DNA of 64,000 bases from Gammaproteobacteria bacterium (GCA_021647505.1 JAKIUN010000008.1:27600-91599), one strand, 5' to 3'; positions 18,557 to 29,361 are shown, counted from the stretch's first letter. Program-made: numbers and translations. The notes: a model not told the origin generated them from the letters alone.

Positions 18557-18996
18557 CTACTTACACCATGAAGAACATGGAGAGCATGAAGTATTGAAAG
18601 GGAATAATGAATGAGCACATCGGGTCATTGGTGCTGCCATCGATGTTCACAAGGTGCTTGTTGTTGGAGTCCGCCTGTCAACGATGCCTGGCACCTGAAC
18701 GCTTATTGGGAAAAACTTGTTTTCAACTTGAGTAGCCACTATCTGTTGAATACAAAGCTGTTCACCTTGACTGTGGCTATCGTATATATTTATTGGCTGA
18801 AGGCCAGATTGTATTGGCGCTGAAAAGTGTAGAAATATTGCAAGGTGTCCATGAGATGCAATGGCTGACCTATCTAACAGCTCGCAAAAAAAGCATGGCT
18901 TCCTGATTAATTTTACTGTGAAGCCGCTGAAACAGGGTATCAAAAACTTTGCCTTTGAAACCTTTATGCGCTTCATGTCCTTCATGGTGTAAGTAG
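18557..18996. repeat. 440-bp segment bounded by inverted repeats, holding a GxxExxY relic
   Basis: Bases 18557-18580 (beginning ctacttacaccatgaag) are inverted at 18973-18996 with two mismatches over 24 bases. The decayed gene inside occupies nearly the whole interval. A second, shorter copy with the same end motifs lies at about 23300-23552. Confidence 0.65.
18611..18992 (+). pseudogene. GxxExxY family protein, frameshifted remnant
   Basis: Pieces of a GxxExxY protein (PDDEXK-like fold, function unknown) can be read in successive frames. HRVIGAAIDVHKVL opens it. VEYKAVHLDCGYRIYLL and LALKSVEILQGVHEMQ follow in another frame after an in-frame stop. LINFTVKPLKQGIKNF ends it in a third. The order matches a full protein of about 125 residues, so this is one gene broken by at least two indels and a stop. 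Large antisense and short sense ORFs over the same bases are by-products. Confidence 0.75.
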
Positions 18997-19350
18997 TTAT
19001 AAAATAGGCCTTAAGACCATACAATAGCGCAACAATTATTCCATCAATGCTTACCTATGCGGTTGAGTATCCTAGAATAACCCATATACCAAGCCTCCTG
19101 GAGATTAATCACTAAATTCCAGCGGTCGCCACATCGCAATATAGCTAATAATAGTTATGGACTGGAGAAAGAAAAGTGTTTAGTCTTTCCTGGTTTCCTC
19201 GTAGCTCAAAAATCATTTTCGACCTATGAGGCAATGAAATTCCTGCGATAAGGGAAAAATAACTCAATAATTGATCTAATTGCCAAGGTGGCTGACGACA
19301 GGAAGCAAGGTAGAAATAATTATTAAAATAAATAACATTGGAGGTATATC
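18997..19350. other. AT-rich gap before the beta-propeller gene
   Basis: These 354 bp hold no ORF I can support. A good ribosome binding site, GGAGG, lies at 19340-19344, eight bases before the next ATG. Otherwise I see nothing specific. Confidence 0.5.
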
Positions 19351-20691
19351 ATGAGGCCAGAAATTATATATAAGACGCCGCTTGCAAGCATATCAGGAGG
19401 CATATTTTTTGCTGGGATTGGATTGATTTTTTCATCCACGCAAGTTAGCGCAGCGACAATAGAACAGATCAGTATCGCCAATGATGGCACTCAAGTCACG
19501 GCAATTGCCACTGAACAAAAGGCTATCAGTACCGATGGCCGGTACGTCGTATTTTCTGCGCAGGGGCTTACCCCCGGCGACACTCATTACCATGCATACC
19601 TTCGTGACCGGGCAACCAATACCATAGAAATGGTCAGTATTGCCAGCGATGGCTCTCATAGTGTCAGTCTCTCTAATGGTTCTGTAGACGTCACTGCCAA
19701 TGGACGTTATGTCACGTTTGTTGCGAACTGGCCACAGGATGGAAGCACGAGTGGCACAGATGTTTATGTTCGTGATCGTATCACTAATACAACCGAACTT
19801 ATTTCTTCTCCGGGCGAGGCGGGTAAAAACTCCCAGGATACATCCATAAGTGACAATGGCCGCTATGTCGTATTTTCATCCAGTGCCACGAATCTGGTCA
19901 GCGATGATACCAATGGTTCTTCGGACATATTTGTCCGCGATCGGGTTACTGGTACAATGGAGCGCGTCAGTATTGCCAGTAATGGGACAGAAGCCCATGG
20001 AGGTGGCGCCAATGGGAGTCGTCGAACCGCCATCAGTGGTGATGGCCGTTATGTCGCCTTCATTTCTGCGGCGAACAATCTGGTAGCAAATGATACCAAT
20101 GGCGTGGATGATCTGTTTCTACACGACCGTGCAACCGGTACTACCCAGCGGATCAACGTAGCCAATGATGGGACTCAAGCCAGTGTTCCGTTTCCAAATC
20201 TCACGGCTTTTGCACTAAGCGGTGATGGACGATACCTCGTATTTCCAAGCATTGAGCCACTGTCCGCCGAGGACACTAACAATCAAGTGGATATCTATGT
20301 TTACGATCAGGTCAGTAGTTCTGTTGAGCTGGTGAGCAAGGCCTATGATGGTTCTTCGGCAAATTCAGTCAGCTTTTTCCCTGGCATTAGCGGCAATGGG
20401 CGCTACGTAAGCTTTATATCCGTAGCCTCCAATATCATTGAAGGTGGTATCCCCCAAAGTATAGGGGCATTTGTCTATGATCGTGTTACCCAGACTACGG
20501 AGATGGTGGACGTGCCAGATGACGGAGTGTCGGTTGCGGACTCACTCAGTTTTGGGCATACCGGGCTCAGTGGAGATGGCCGCCATGTCATCTTTTCATC
20601 GGCTGCATCGAACCTTGTAACGGGCGTCTCAGACACCAACAATACCTGGGATGTTTTTGTCCGTGATCGCCTTGGCGGAATTTGTCCATAA
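19351..20691 (+). CDS. Exported TolB/WD40-like beta-propeller protein
   Basis: The protein has 446 residues. A signal peptide covers about residues 1-34, ending near QVSA. The rest is about seven or eight repeats of 50-60 residues. Each has a variant of SGDGRYVVFSS, then NLVxxDTNGxxDIFVRDR, then TGTxERVS. This is the PD40/TolB-like propeller pattern seen in secreted or periplasmic proteins. No catalytic domain and no obvious C-terminal sorting tail is seen (it ends RLGGICP), so it may be a scaffold or binding protein. GGAGG precedes the ATG. A strong terminator follows, so it is monocistronic. Repeat units are diverged enough to be an old protein, despite its location between repeat elements. 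Confidence 0.75.
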   Translation: MRPEIIYKTPLASISGGIFFAGIGLIFSSTQVSAATIEQISIANDGTQVTAIATEQKAISTDGRYVVFSAQGLTPGDTHYHAYLRDRATNTIEMVSIASDGSHSVSLSNGSVDVTANGRYVTFVANWPQDGSTSGTDVYVRDRITNTTELISSPGEAGKNSQDTSISDNGRYVVFSSSATNLVSDDTNGSSDIFVRDRVTGTMERVSIASNGTEAHGGGANGSRRTAISGDGRYVAFISAANNLVANDTNGVDDLFLHDRATGTTQRINVANDGTQASVPFPNLTAFALSGDGRYLVFPSIEPLSAEDTNNQVDIYVYDQVSSSVELVSKAYDGSSANSVSFFPGISGNGRYVSFISVASNIIEGGIPQSIGAFVYDRVTQTTEMVDVPDDGVSVADSLSFGHTGLSGDGRHVIFSSAASNLVTGVSDTNNTWDVFVRDRLGGICP

Positions 20692-20702
20692 CCGTTAAGC
20701 AA

Positions 20703-20754
20703 AGGAGGGGCCGCCATCCCAGACTTTCCGGGATGGCGGCCCCTCCTTTTTTTT
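20703..20754 (+). terminator. Rho-independent terminator
   Basis: A perfect 18-bp stem (20703-20720 with 20730-20747) and 9-base loop are followed by an eight-base T run, 12 bases after the beta-propeller stop. It is the strongest terminator in the window. Confidence 0.95.
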
Positions 20755-20771
20755 ATTGTTCCCGACAACAA

Positions 20772-20851
20772 GTAGCCTGGATGAAGTAAAACGGAATCCG
20801 GGGCTGGCGTAGGGATATCTTCCGGATTGCGCCGGGCTTCATCCAGGCTAC
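20772..20851. repeat. REP-like palindrome
   Basis: The arms gtagcctggatgaag (20772-20786) and cttcatccaggctac (20837-20851) are exact inverses around a 50-base centre. This GTAGCC(T/C)GGATGAAG type of palindrome is common in proteobacterial intergenic DNA. It lies between the convergent beta-propeller and DUF2238 genes. Confidence 0.8.
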
Positions 20852-20857
20852 TTTGTT

Positions 20858-21490
20858 TTATCGCGCCGTCAATGTTCGCAACTGCTGGTCGTGATAACGC
20901 CCCAGCAGTATCAACGCAGCAATCGCCCCCAGCAATGCCATACCCATGTCCGATTGGGTGTCCCATACATAACCCTGTGTACCAAGGAATGCCTCGGCGG
21001 CTTCGTCACTGAGCAGGGCTACCCACCATTCGATGAGTTCGTAAAAGGCGCTGAAGCCCAGACAAAAGCTGACGATGAAAAAATTGCGCCAGGCGGCGCC
21101 ATTGATGACGCCCTTGCGAATAAGGATTTCGCGGGTGACGATGGCTGGGACGAAGCCTTGTGCGAGATGACCGAGTTTGTCGTAGTTGTTGCGCGTCATG
21201 TCGGTGACGTCACGCAACCAATCGAACAGAGGGACTTCGGCATAGGTGTAGTGGCCACCGACCATTAAAATGATGGCGTGAATGAGAATCAGGCTATAGA
21301 CAAGGGGAGTGAGAGGAAAGCGTTTGCGAGTAATGGCCAGTGCGATCAGTGCGGCAATGGCGGGGGCAACCTCCAAAAACCAGGTCAGGCCGTCCTTGGG
21401 GTTGATGCCGGACCAGATCAGGACGCTGAAAAAGACAGCCAGCCATGCGGCAGTCAGTCCCCGGCTTTTTGCAGTGTCAGTGGTGTGCAT
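20858..21490 (-). CDS. DUF2238 (YjdF-like) membrane protein
   Basis: The protein has 210 residues and about six transmembrane segments. The DUF2238 signature is in the middle: NNYDKLGHLAQGFVPAI, then FSAFYELIEWW and YVWDTQSDMGMALLGA. Function is unknown. The start at 21490 (MHTTDT) overlaps the upstream TauE-like gene by 14 bases and was preferred to 21541, which would lie deeper in that gene. It is the last gene of the minus-strand run below the cco cluster. Confidence 0.8.
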   Translation of the reverse strand: MHTTDTAKSRGLTAAWLAVFFSVLIWSGINPKDGLTWFLEVAPAIAALIALAITRKRFPLTPLVYSLILIHAIILMVGGHYTYAEVPLFDWLRDVTDMTRNNYDKLGHLAQGFVPAIVTREILIRKGVINGAAWRNFFIVSFCLGFSAFYELIEWWVALLSDEAAEAFLGTQGYVWDTQSDMGMALLGAIAALILLGRYHDQQLRTLTAR

Positions 21491-22232
21491 GTTCCTGCTC
21501 TGGTTCTGTGCCGTGCTGCATGGCGGGTGTGTGTGCCGCATGACCGGCCGTCATGTGACTCAGAGGCGAGGCGATGGTCCAGACGCCAAATCCGATCACC
21601 AGCATGCCGGCGGTGTTTCTCACCCGTTTGTTTTGAATCCAGCCTTTGAGCCGATGCGCAAACACGCCGCTGGCGAGCATTACCGGCAGGGTGCCGAGGC
21701 CAAAGCTGGCCATCACCAGGGCGGCCTGGTGCCAGCTGCCGGTGGAGGCTGCGAGGCTCAGGGTGCTGTAGGTCAGGCCGCAGGGCAGCCAGCCCCACAG
21801 GGTGCCGAGCAGCAGGGCCTGTGAGGGCCGGGTGACGGGCATCAGGCGCTTACCCAGGGGTTGCAGGTATTTCCACACATGGGCACCGAGCTTTTCAAGG
21901 TGTACCAGGCCGCGCCACCAGCCGGCCAGGTAGAGACCCATGGCAATCAACATCAGGCCGGCAAAGATACGCAGGCCGGGGCCGAGGATGCCACCCGACC
22001 CTTGCAGCAGCATACCCAGACCGCCCACCAGGGCGCCGGCGACGGCATAGCTGAAAATTCGCCCGGTGTTATAGAGCAGCAGGGTGGGCAGGGCGCTGCG
22101 CGGCTTGCGCTGCTGTTCCGGCAGGGCGAAGCTGAGGGCGTTCATGATGCCGCCGCACATACCAATGCAATGAGCGCCGCCGAGCAGGCCGATGATGAAG
22201 GCGGTGGTGAGGGTGATGATGGGATCATTCAT
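21477..22232 (-). CDS. TauE/SafE-like (COG2836) membrane transporter with His-rich tail
   Basis: The protein has 251 residues and about six transmembrane helices, with two halves rich in small residues (GLLGGAHCIGMCGGIMNAL near the N-terminus, SFGLGTLPVML later). The opening GAHCIGMCGG is typical of the COG2836 family encoded beside ccoS in many proteobacteria and thought to export metal, sulfur compounds or reductant. The last 30 residues are rich in His (HMTAGHAAH...EHAHH), a possible metal-binding tail. It lies near ccoS but a plus-strand gene separates them. The substrate is unknown; a role in copper handling for oxidase assembly is inference. Confidence 0.75.
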   Translation of the reverse strand: MNDPIITLTTAFIIGLLGGAHCIGMCGGIMNALSFALPEQQRKPRSALPTLLLYNTGRIFSYAVAGALVGGLGMLLQGSGGILGPGLRIFAGLMLIAMGLYLAGWWRGLVHLEKLGAHVWKYLQPLGKRLMPVTRPSQALLLGTLWGWLPCGLTYSTLSLAASTGSWHQAALVMASFGLGTLPVMLASGVFAHRLKGWIQNKRVRNTAGMLVIGFGVWTIASPLSHMTAGHAAHTPAMQHGTEPEQEHAHH

Positions 22233-22307
22233 ATTTTTGGGAAGCTGGGTTTATTTTTGGGAATCCGCGACGGCGCGCCTGACTACCGGTAAAATGCAGG
22301 TCTGATT

Positions 22308-22347
22308 ATTAACCCGGCAACACTAGATTATGTTCAGCCGGGTTAAT
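22308..22347. repeat. Hairpin attaacccggc...gccgggttaat
   Basis: Two 11-base arms (22308-22318 and 22337-22347) are perfect inverses with an 18-base loop. A diverged relative of the left arm and loop, attaacccgacaac, lies at 33450-33463. Confidence 0.6.
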
Positions 22348-22390
22348 ATGACACCTCATTTTACTCATCTTCTCGCGGTAATTGTTGAAA

Positions 22391-23074
22391 ATGAAGAATA
22401 AAGTCTTTCTGAGCGTCTTGCTGAGCGGTCTGTTGCTGATCCTGATCGCTATTATGTTGCCCGCGCCTGATACTGATCGCGGCCAGTTTCTGCCTTGGCA
22501 GATCGAGCACACTGTCGGTGGGGGGACGCGTATTTTTGGTATTACCCTGGGCGAGACGACGCTGGATGAGGCGGAGCAACAGATGCACGGCGCTGCCGAG
22601 ATTACGCTGTTTGCCACCCCGGATGGTGACCACAAAGTGGAGGCCTATTTTGACAAGGTGGTGCTGGGTGGCTTCTCGGCCAAGATAGTGATGGTGATGC
22701 AGTTGACGCAGGATGAGACGGGGGCGATGTTTTCCCGCGGTGTGCGTATCAGCACCATGGGCAGCGGTACCAACAAGGTGACGCTCGCTTCGGAGGACGT
22801 GCGACGGGTCTACGCGACACCCATTATCAGCCTGGCCTATCTGACACGCACGACGCTGGATGACGAGCTGCTGTTGAAGCGTTTTGGCGAGCCGTCTGCC
22901 CGCGTTACCGAGCTGAAAAACGGCACGGTTCACTGGTTGTATCCCGAGCTGGGTCTGGATATTGCGCTGAGCAGCAAGGGGAAAGCGGTGTTGCAGTACG
23001 TGCTGCCTTCCGACTTCGGTGCTCTGGTCAAGCCGCTGCGAGAAATGGAGGAAAACAGCGAAGGAAATGTTTAA
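22391..23074 (+). CDS. Conserved hypothetical protein with N-terminal membrane anchor
   Basis: The protein has 227 residues. A single hydrophobic helix lies at residues 5-24 (VLLSGLLLILIAIMLPAP), without a clear cleavage site, so it is probably anchored with the bulk outside the cytoplasm. The soluble part is mixed alpha/beta with FGITLGETTLDEAEQQM, a pattern of small periplasmic proteins that compare coefficients, but I do not recognise the family. It lies on the plus strand between the TauE-like gene and the decayed region near ccoS, opposite to all its neighbours. The ATG at 22391 was chosen because it starts directly before the helix. Confidence 0.65.
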   Translation: MKNKVFLSVLLSGLLLILIAIMLPAPDTDRGQFLPWQIEHTVGGGTRIFGITLGETTLDEAEQQMHGAAEITLFATPDGDHKVEAYFDKVVLGGFSAKIVMVMQLTQDETGAMFSRGVRISTMGSGTNKVTLASEDVRRVYATPIISLAYLTRTTLDDELLLKRFGEPSARVTELKNGTVHWLYPELGLDIALSSKGKAVLQYVLPSDFGALVKPLREMEENSEGNV

Positions 23075-23227
23075 TTCTACTTTGTCACATTTAACGCATT
23101 GTTTTTAAACATAGCCAGGGTGAGGCCTTGGTATGATGTCATTTCCAGTTTCACCCTGCCTCGCCGAACCTGCTAACACTGTTCGTGCTGCCGGTGTTAT
23201 ACGGGGTGTTTTCGCGGGAGAAGACGG

Positions 23228-23295
23228 AATGTTGCGGTATGAAAAACCTGCCCACCCCACCAGGTTTCCGTGGGGAGTCCTCAGCGATTAAAGTT
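23228..23295. repeat. Broken copy of the GTAGGGTGGGCA repeat and its flank
   Basis: tgaaaaacctgcccacccca followed by ggggagtcctcag matches the right half and flank of the copies at 18435 and 36271. As at 18.5 kb, it is followed at once by a GxxExxY relic. Confidence 0.55.
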
Positions 23296-23553
23296 GGCTG
23301 CTTACACCATGAAGCCATGTAGTTGTTGAATACAAAGCCGTTCACCTCGATAGTGGCTAGCGTATGGATTGTATTGGCGCTGAAAAGTGTAGGAACATTG
23401 CCGGGTATCCATGAGGCACAATTGCTGACCCATCTAACGGCTTGCAAAAAAACAACAAGGCTTCCTGATTGATTTCAATGTAAAGCTGCTGAAGTAGGGT
23501 ATCGAAAGCTTTGCCCTGTGAACCTTTATGCGCTTTATGTTCTTCATGGTGAA
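23296..23553 (+). pseudogene. GxxExxY family protein, second and shorter remnant
   Basis: The segment aligns base by base with 18730-18992 (for example gttgaatacaaagc, ttgtattggcgctgaaaagtgtag and aacctttatgcgctt). VEYKAVHLDSG and LIDFNVKLLK are readable, but stops and frameshifts break it and the first third of the gene is missing. End motifs cttacaccatgaag and cttcatggtg are retained. Order and flanks show it derives from the same ancestral unit as the first relic. Confidence 0.7.
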
Positions 23554-23636
23554 AAAATCGTTACGAAATAGGCATTAAATCCGTAATGCCATGATTTTAT
23601 TGAAATCTAATATGACAGAATGGACATAAAACTACC

Positions 23637-23869
23637 CTACTCAGCATCCGGCCAGTTCTTCCCCGGGTCTTTCTTTACTGCCTGACCGTCTGCCGGTTTG
23701 CGCTGTTGTTTGCCGCGTTTTTTCCTGTTGCCACCCTCTTCCATCAGCAGACGCTGGGCGTCACCTTCCAGGTCATCGTATTGGCCACTCTTTACGGCCC
23801 AGATCAGCACGCCGACCATGATCAGGCCAAGGAATATCATGCCGGGAATCAGGGCGTAGATGACGTCCA

Positions 23870-23870
<1 letters not shown>
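23637..23870 (-). CDS. ccoS: cbb3 oxidase maturation protein CcoS
   Basis: The protein has 77 residues: an N-terminal transmembrane helix (YALIPGMIFLGLIMVGVLIWAV), the CcoS-typical KSGQYDDLEGDAQRLL, then a basic, charged tail. It starts with GTG, and the G of this start is the last base of the ccoI stop, so the two genes are translationally coupled. CcoS is a small membrane factor needed for cofactor insertion into cbb3 oxidase; its biochemical role is still unclear. The tail, rich in Lys and Arg, is longer than in the shortest homologues. Confidence 0.9.
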
Positions 23871-26413
<2,543 letters not shown>

Positions 26414-26460
26414 GGAAGGGTTGGGCAGTGAAAGCTATCGTTTGCGGTGAGCACTGACAG

Positions 26461-26940
26461 TTACCTGGTGATCTCTATGTGATTGATTGGTGTTATCTTT
26501 ACCAAGACTTTGGATTGAGTGTTTACAAGGGAGTTATTGTTTGCCATTGCTTCTTTCGTGTACTTATTCAAGGTGAATTCTATTTCTACATAGTCGTATT
26601 GGTTTTCTTGAATCCACTGTGTCCTGGATACATCGCCAACCATATTTAATTTAAATACATTTGTTTTCGGAAACTCATCAAAAGTTGAAACGCTGATGTA
26701 GTAACTATTTTGACAGATGCCATGGGTTTCTACAAAACATCTTTCACCCATTATTGGAACCTGGTACAGCCTGATAAGAAGATTTTTTTCCATGTTGGGG
26801 TCGATATTATTAAGCTCTTTCATGGAGCCATAAGCCATTGCAGCTCTTAAATCATTAATGTCAAGATTGTTTCTAATGGCGCTATGACTACACGCAGTGA
26901 GTGATATTACCACTAAAAAAAATAGTGCCTTCATCTTCAT
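26461..26940 (-). CDS. Hypothetical lipoprotein inserted in the cco cluster
   Basis: The protein has 159 residues. The signal peptide ends with lipobox LTAC (about residue 17). The rest, including the ECF-like spaced Cys pair CFVETHGIC, matches no family I know. The gene is strongly AT-rich compared with every neighbour: lysine, asparagine and isoleucine codons ending in A or T dominate. It sits between ccoI and ccoH, genes normally adjacent, with about 47 and 115 bp gaps on its two sides. Base composition and position suggest a recent arrival. It might still be used, since signal peptide and frame are intact. Confidence 0.65.
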   Translation of the reverse strand: MKMKALFFLVVISLTACSHSAIRNNLDINDLRAAMAYGSMKELNNIDPNMEKNLLIRLYQVPIMGERCFVETHGICQNSYYISVSTFDEFPKTNVFKLNMVGDVSRTQWIQENQYDYVEIEFTLNKYTKEAMANNNSLVNTQSKVLVKITPINHIEITR

Positions 26941-27055
26941 TGGAGCATCTAATTCACAGAAAAATGAATGAGAATTCCTTGTTGTTTAATCAACCTCGAT
27001 TAAAGGTTAAAGCCACCAGCTCAGTTGGTGGGACGTTTGGCGTATTAGCGTACGC

Positions 27056-27598
27056 CTACGGCAACTGGGCAGAAACACGATGGCTCATGGTAAAGGTGTT
27101 CTCGCCGTCTTTGACGGCGATATTCAGATCCCAGATGCCGGGCAGTGGGAAGGCGATGCGCGCCTGATACTGCCCGGGGGCCGCCTGATCCAGGCGTACC
27201 TTAAAATCGGCATCGGCATCGGAGGGGCGGTAGGCCACCACGGAAACATCGGCATCCATGATGGGAATGCCGCGTGAGTCGACGGCGCTGAAACGGAAGG
27301 TGTCAGGTTGCTGAATGATGATTTGCGAGGGAATCGCCAGTTTGGTTTCCCAATTCAGGGCCTCCTGCGCGGCCATAATTTTCAATACATTTTCTTCGTA
27401 GTCGCGGCCTCGGTCGTAATAATCTTCCGTGACCAGTCCCGGGCTGGTGGTAATGGCAAAATAAACGAACACGGCATTGACGGTGAGGAACGTCGCGACA
27501 AGCCCCAGTCCGGCAAGGATCCAGGGATTGCGCATCGCCTCTGGATTGTCTTGTGAATAGCGCTTGCGAAGATTGGAAAAGGTATTTGAGATTGCCAT
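27056..27598 (-). CDS. ccoH: CcoH/FixH family protein
   Basis: The protein has 180 residues. A hydrophobic helix lies at about residues 25-50 (NPWILAGLGLVATFLTVNAVF), followed by the FixH signature TSPGLVTEDYYDRGRDYEE and a beta-rich periplasmic domain with PGQYQARIAFPLPGIWDL. In other bacteria CcoH joins the cbb3 complex at an early assembly stage. Adjacent to ccoG (20-bp gap) as usual. The C-terminal part is typical in length. Only the gap to ccoI is unusual, because of the inserted lipoprotein. Confidence 0.85.
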   Translation of the reverse strand: MAISNTFSNLRKRYSQDNPEAMRNPWILAGLGLVATFLTVNAVFVYFAITTSPGLVTEDYYDRGRDYEENVLKIMAAQEALNWETKLAIPSQIIIQQPDTFRFSAVDSRGIPIMDADVSVVAYRPSDADADFKVRLDQAAPGQYQARIAFPLPGIWDLNIAVKDGENTFTMSHRVSAQLP

Positions 27599-27618
27599 AC
27601 GGTTTGCTCCTGTCTTGC

Positions 27619-29037
27619 CTATTTTTTCGGGCTGAAGAACATGCTCTTATATTCTACGGCATGTTCCGGTGTCGTGATGTCCTGCACATGGAAATAGACC
27701 GGTAGGGTGTCTTGCGCCAGTTTAGCATTCGGAATGCGCACATACACGGTGTGCGGTGAAACCCGCCCATTGGGCAGGCTGAGGGGCTCCTCGGCACCGA
27801 CCAGTTTGAGCTCAGGGTGCCCGGTGGCGCTGACATTGACCTGCATGACGGCATCGGTTTTGTTGAGAATTTTTAGTACATACTTGTTCTGGATGCTGCC
27901 GTCGCTCTGCAGGACAAACAGCGGTTGACGTTCGTGCAGTACCTTGAGCTCCAGCGCGCCCAGGGTGTTCAGGCCATAGATGATGCCGGCGATGGAGAAC
28001 AGGATGATGCCTAAGTACATCAGCACCCGGGGCCGTTTGAATATTGTCGGCTGGGGCCTGCCTTCCATTTCATCCAGCGAGGCATAGCGAATCAGGCCGC
28101 GTGGGCGCTTGATCTTGTCCATGATGACATCGCAGGCATCAATACACAGGCCGCAGGTGATACAGCCTTCCTGCTGGCCATCGCGGATGTCGATGCCGGT
28201 GGGACAGACGGCGACGCACTGCTTGCACTCGATGCAGTCGCCAAGTTTCTTGTTGTTTTCGTCGACGTTCTTTTTCAGTTTGCCGCGAGGTTCGCCGCGA
28301 CTCTCATCGTAGGTCGGCAGGATAGTCTCACAGTCATACATGATGCCCTGTAAGCGGGCATAGGGACACAGCCAGAAACAGACCTGTTCGCGCATGAAAC
28401 CAGCGAAGACATAGGTGAAGAAGGTAAAGGTGCCGACGGTGACCCAGGCGAACAGCGGCGCTTGCAGGGTCAGATATTCCTTCCACATCGTCGGCGCATC
28501 ACCGAACCAGAGGGTGAAACTGATACCGGTGAGCAGGCCGATAAGAATCCAGATGGCGTGCTTGATGACCTTGATGCGGATTTTTTTGGAGGTCCAGGGG
28601 GCCTGATCGAGTTTGCGACGCTGCAGGGGCGAGCCTTCGAGCTTTTCTTCCAGCCAGGTGAAGACATCGGTCCACGCGGTCTGAAAACAGAAATAGCCAC
28701 AGAATACCCGGCCGGCAATGGAGGTGACGGCGGCCAGCAGCAAGGCAAAAAACAGTAGCACCAGGGCCAACATCCATACATCCTGCGGCAGGATGGTGAT
28801 ATCGAAGATGTGAAACTGGCGGCCGGGAATGTCGAACATCACCGCCTGTTCGCCATCCCAGCGAAGATAGGGGCCGAGGAAGAGGATCAGCCAGATCGAG
28901 GCGCCGTACCACTTGAGGGTACGAAACAGCCCCGGGGCACGTTTGGCGTGGATGGTTTCGCCACCGGTATTGATCGGCACTTCATGGTAAAGCGCGTCCA
29001 TGTGGGTGTCTGGGAGGTCGTCTTTGGGGGTACTCAT
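27619..29037 (-). CDS. ccoG: Cytochrome oxidase accessory protein CcoG (polyferredoxin)
   Basis: The protein has 472 residues. Five or so transmembrane helices lie in the first 220 residues. Two 4Fe-4S clusters are indicated by CIECKQCVAVCPTG and CITCGLCIDACD, plus further Cys in FWLCPYARLQ. The C-terminal third is an Ig-like periplasmic domain. CcoG (RdxA/FixG) is a membrane cupric reductase that supports copper delivery to cbb3 oxidase. The length is family-typical. It lies 200 bp downstream of a small ORF after ccoP, with a stable hairpin between, so it may be partly uncoupled from the structural genes. Confidence 0.93.
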   Translation of the reverse strand: MSTPKDDLPDTHMDALYHEVPINTGGETIHAKRAPGLFRTLKWYGASIWLILFLGPYLRWDGEQAVMFDIPGRQFHIFDITILPQDVWMLALVLLFFALLLAAVTSIAGRVFCGYFCFQTAWTDVFTWLEEKLEGSPLQRRKLDQAPWTSKKIRIKVIKHAIWILIGLLTGISFTLWFGDAPTMWKEYLTLQAPLFAWVTVGTFTFFTYVFAGFMREQVCFWLCPYARLQGIMYDCETILPTYDESRGEPRGKLKKNVDENNKKLGDCIECKQCVAVCPTGIDIRDGQQEGCITCGLCIDACDVIMDKIKRPRGLIRYASLDEMEGRPQPTIFKRPRVLMYLGIILFSIAGIIYGLNTLGALELKVLHERQPLFVLQSDGSIQNKYVLKILNKTDAVMQVNVSATGHPELKLVGAEEPLSLPNGRVSPHTVYVRIPNAKLAQDTLPVYFHVQDITTPEHAVEYKSMFFSPKK

Positions 29038-29201
29038 GCGGGCTTCCGGTTCACCGGGTTCGGTGATTTCTGTGTGACCAGTGGATGCCGCGAAACTGTC
29101 TCGGGAAAACGGCAGAATGCGGTACGTCTTAACGGCTTGTTGAGCCGGTCATCAAAAAGGGTATTCCGCCTTTTTTATGATCTGCCTGGGGCGTTTTTAG
29201 T

Positions 29202-29227
29202 GGTTCAGCGCCGAATTGCGCTGAACC
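29202..29227. terminator. Hairpin between ccoP region and ccoG
   Basis: Ten-base perfect arms ggttcagcgc and gcgctgaacc enclose a six-base loop. No T run follows on the minus strand (the sequence reads actaaaaacg), so it is not a classic terminator. It may lower read-through or stabilise the 3' end of the ccoNOQP message. Confidence 0.45.
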
Positions 29228-29241
29228 CGTAGAAACATCCT

Positions 29242-29361
29242 TTAGTCTTTATCTTCGGAGTGTGTGCTGTCCATCAAGTGCTTCAGGCGAATACTCAGGA
29301 CGACAAAAATAATGATGGTGACAACCACAGCGGCAATGGAGCCAAGGGCTACTGCGTCCAT
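29242..29361 (-). CDS. 39-residue single-pass membrane protein downstream of ccoP
   Basis: The ORF is ATG to TAA on the minus strand, beginning MDAVALGSIAAVVV and ending SEDKD. Residues 6-25 form one transmembrane helix (GSIAAVVVTIIIFVVLSI), followed by a positive RLKH and an acidic tail. AGAGGA lies six bases upstream of the start, a good ribosome binding site. It lies 92 bp after ccoP and before ccoG on the same strand. Small single-helix subunits (such as CcoM, about 36 residues in Pseudomonas stutzeri cbb3) are known, and this protein has comparable size and topology. That it is such a subunit is inference; the coding call itself rests on start site, length and topology. Confidence 0.65.
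   Translation of the reverse strand: MDAVALGSIAAVVVTIIIFVVLSIRLKHLMDSTHSEDKD

Noticed and set aside
18647..19024. Minus-strand ORF of 125 residues
   Set aside because: It is antisense to the GxxExxY relic, whose readable fragments run on the plus strand in the right order.
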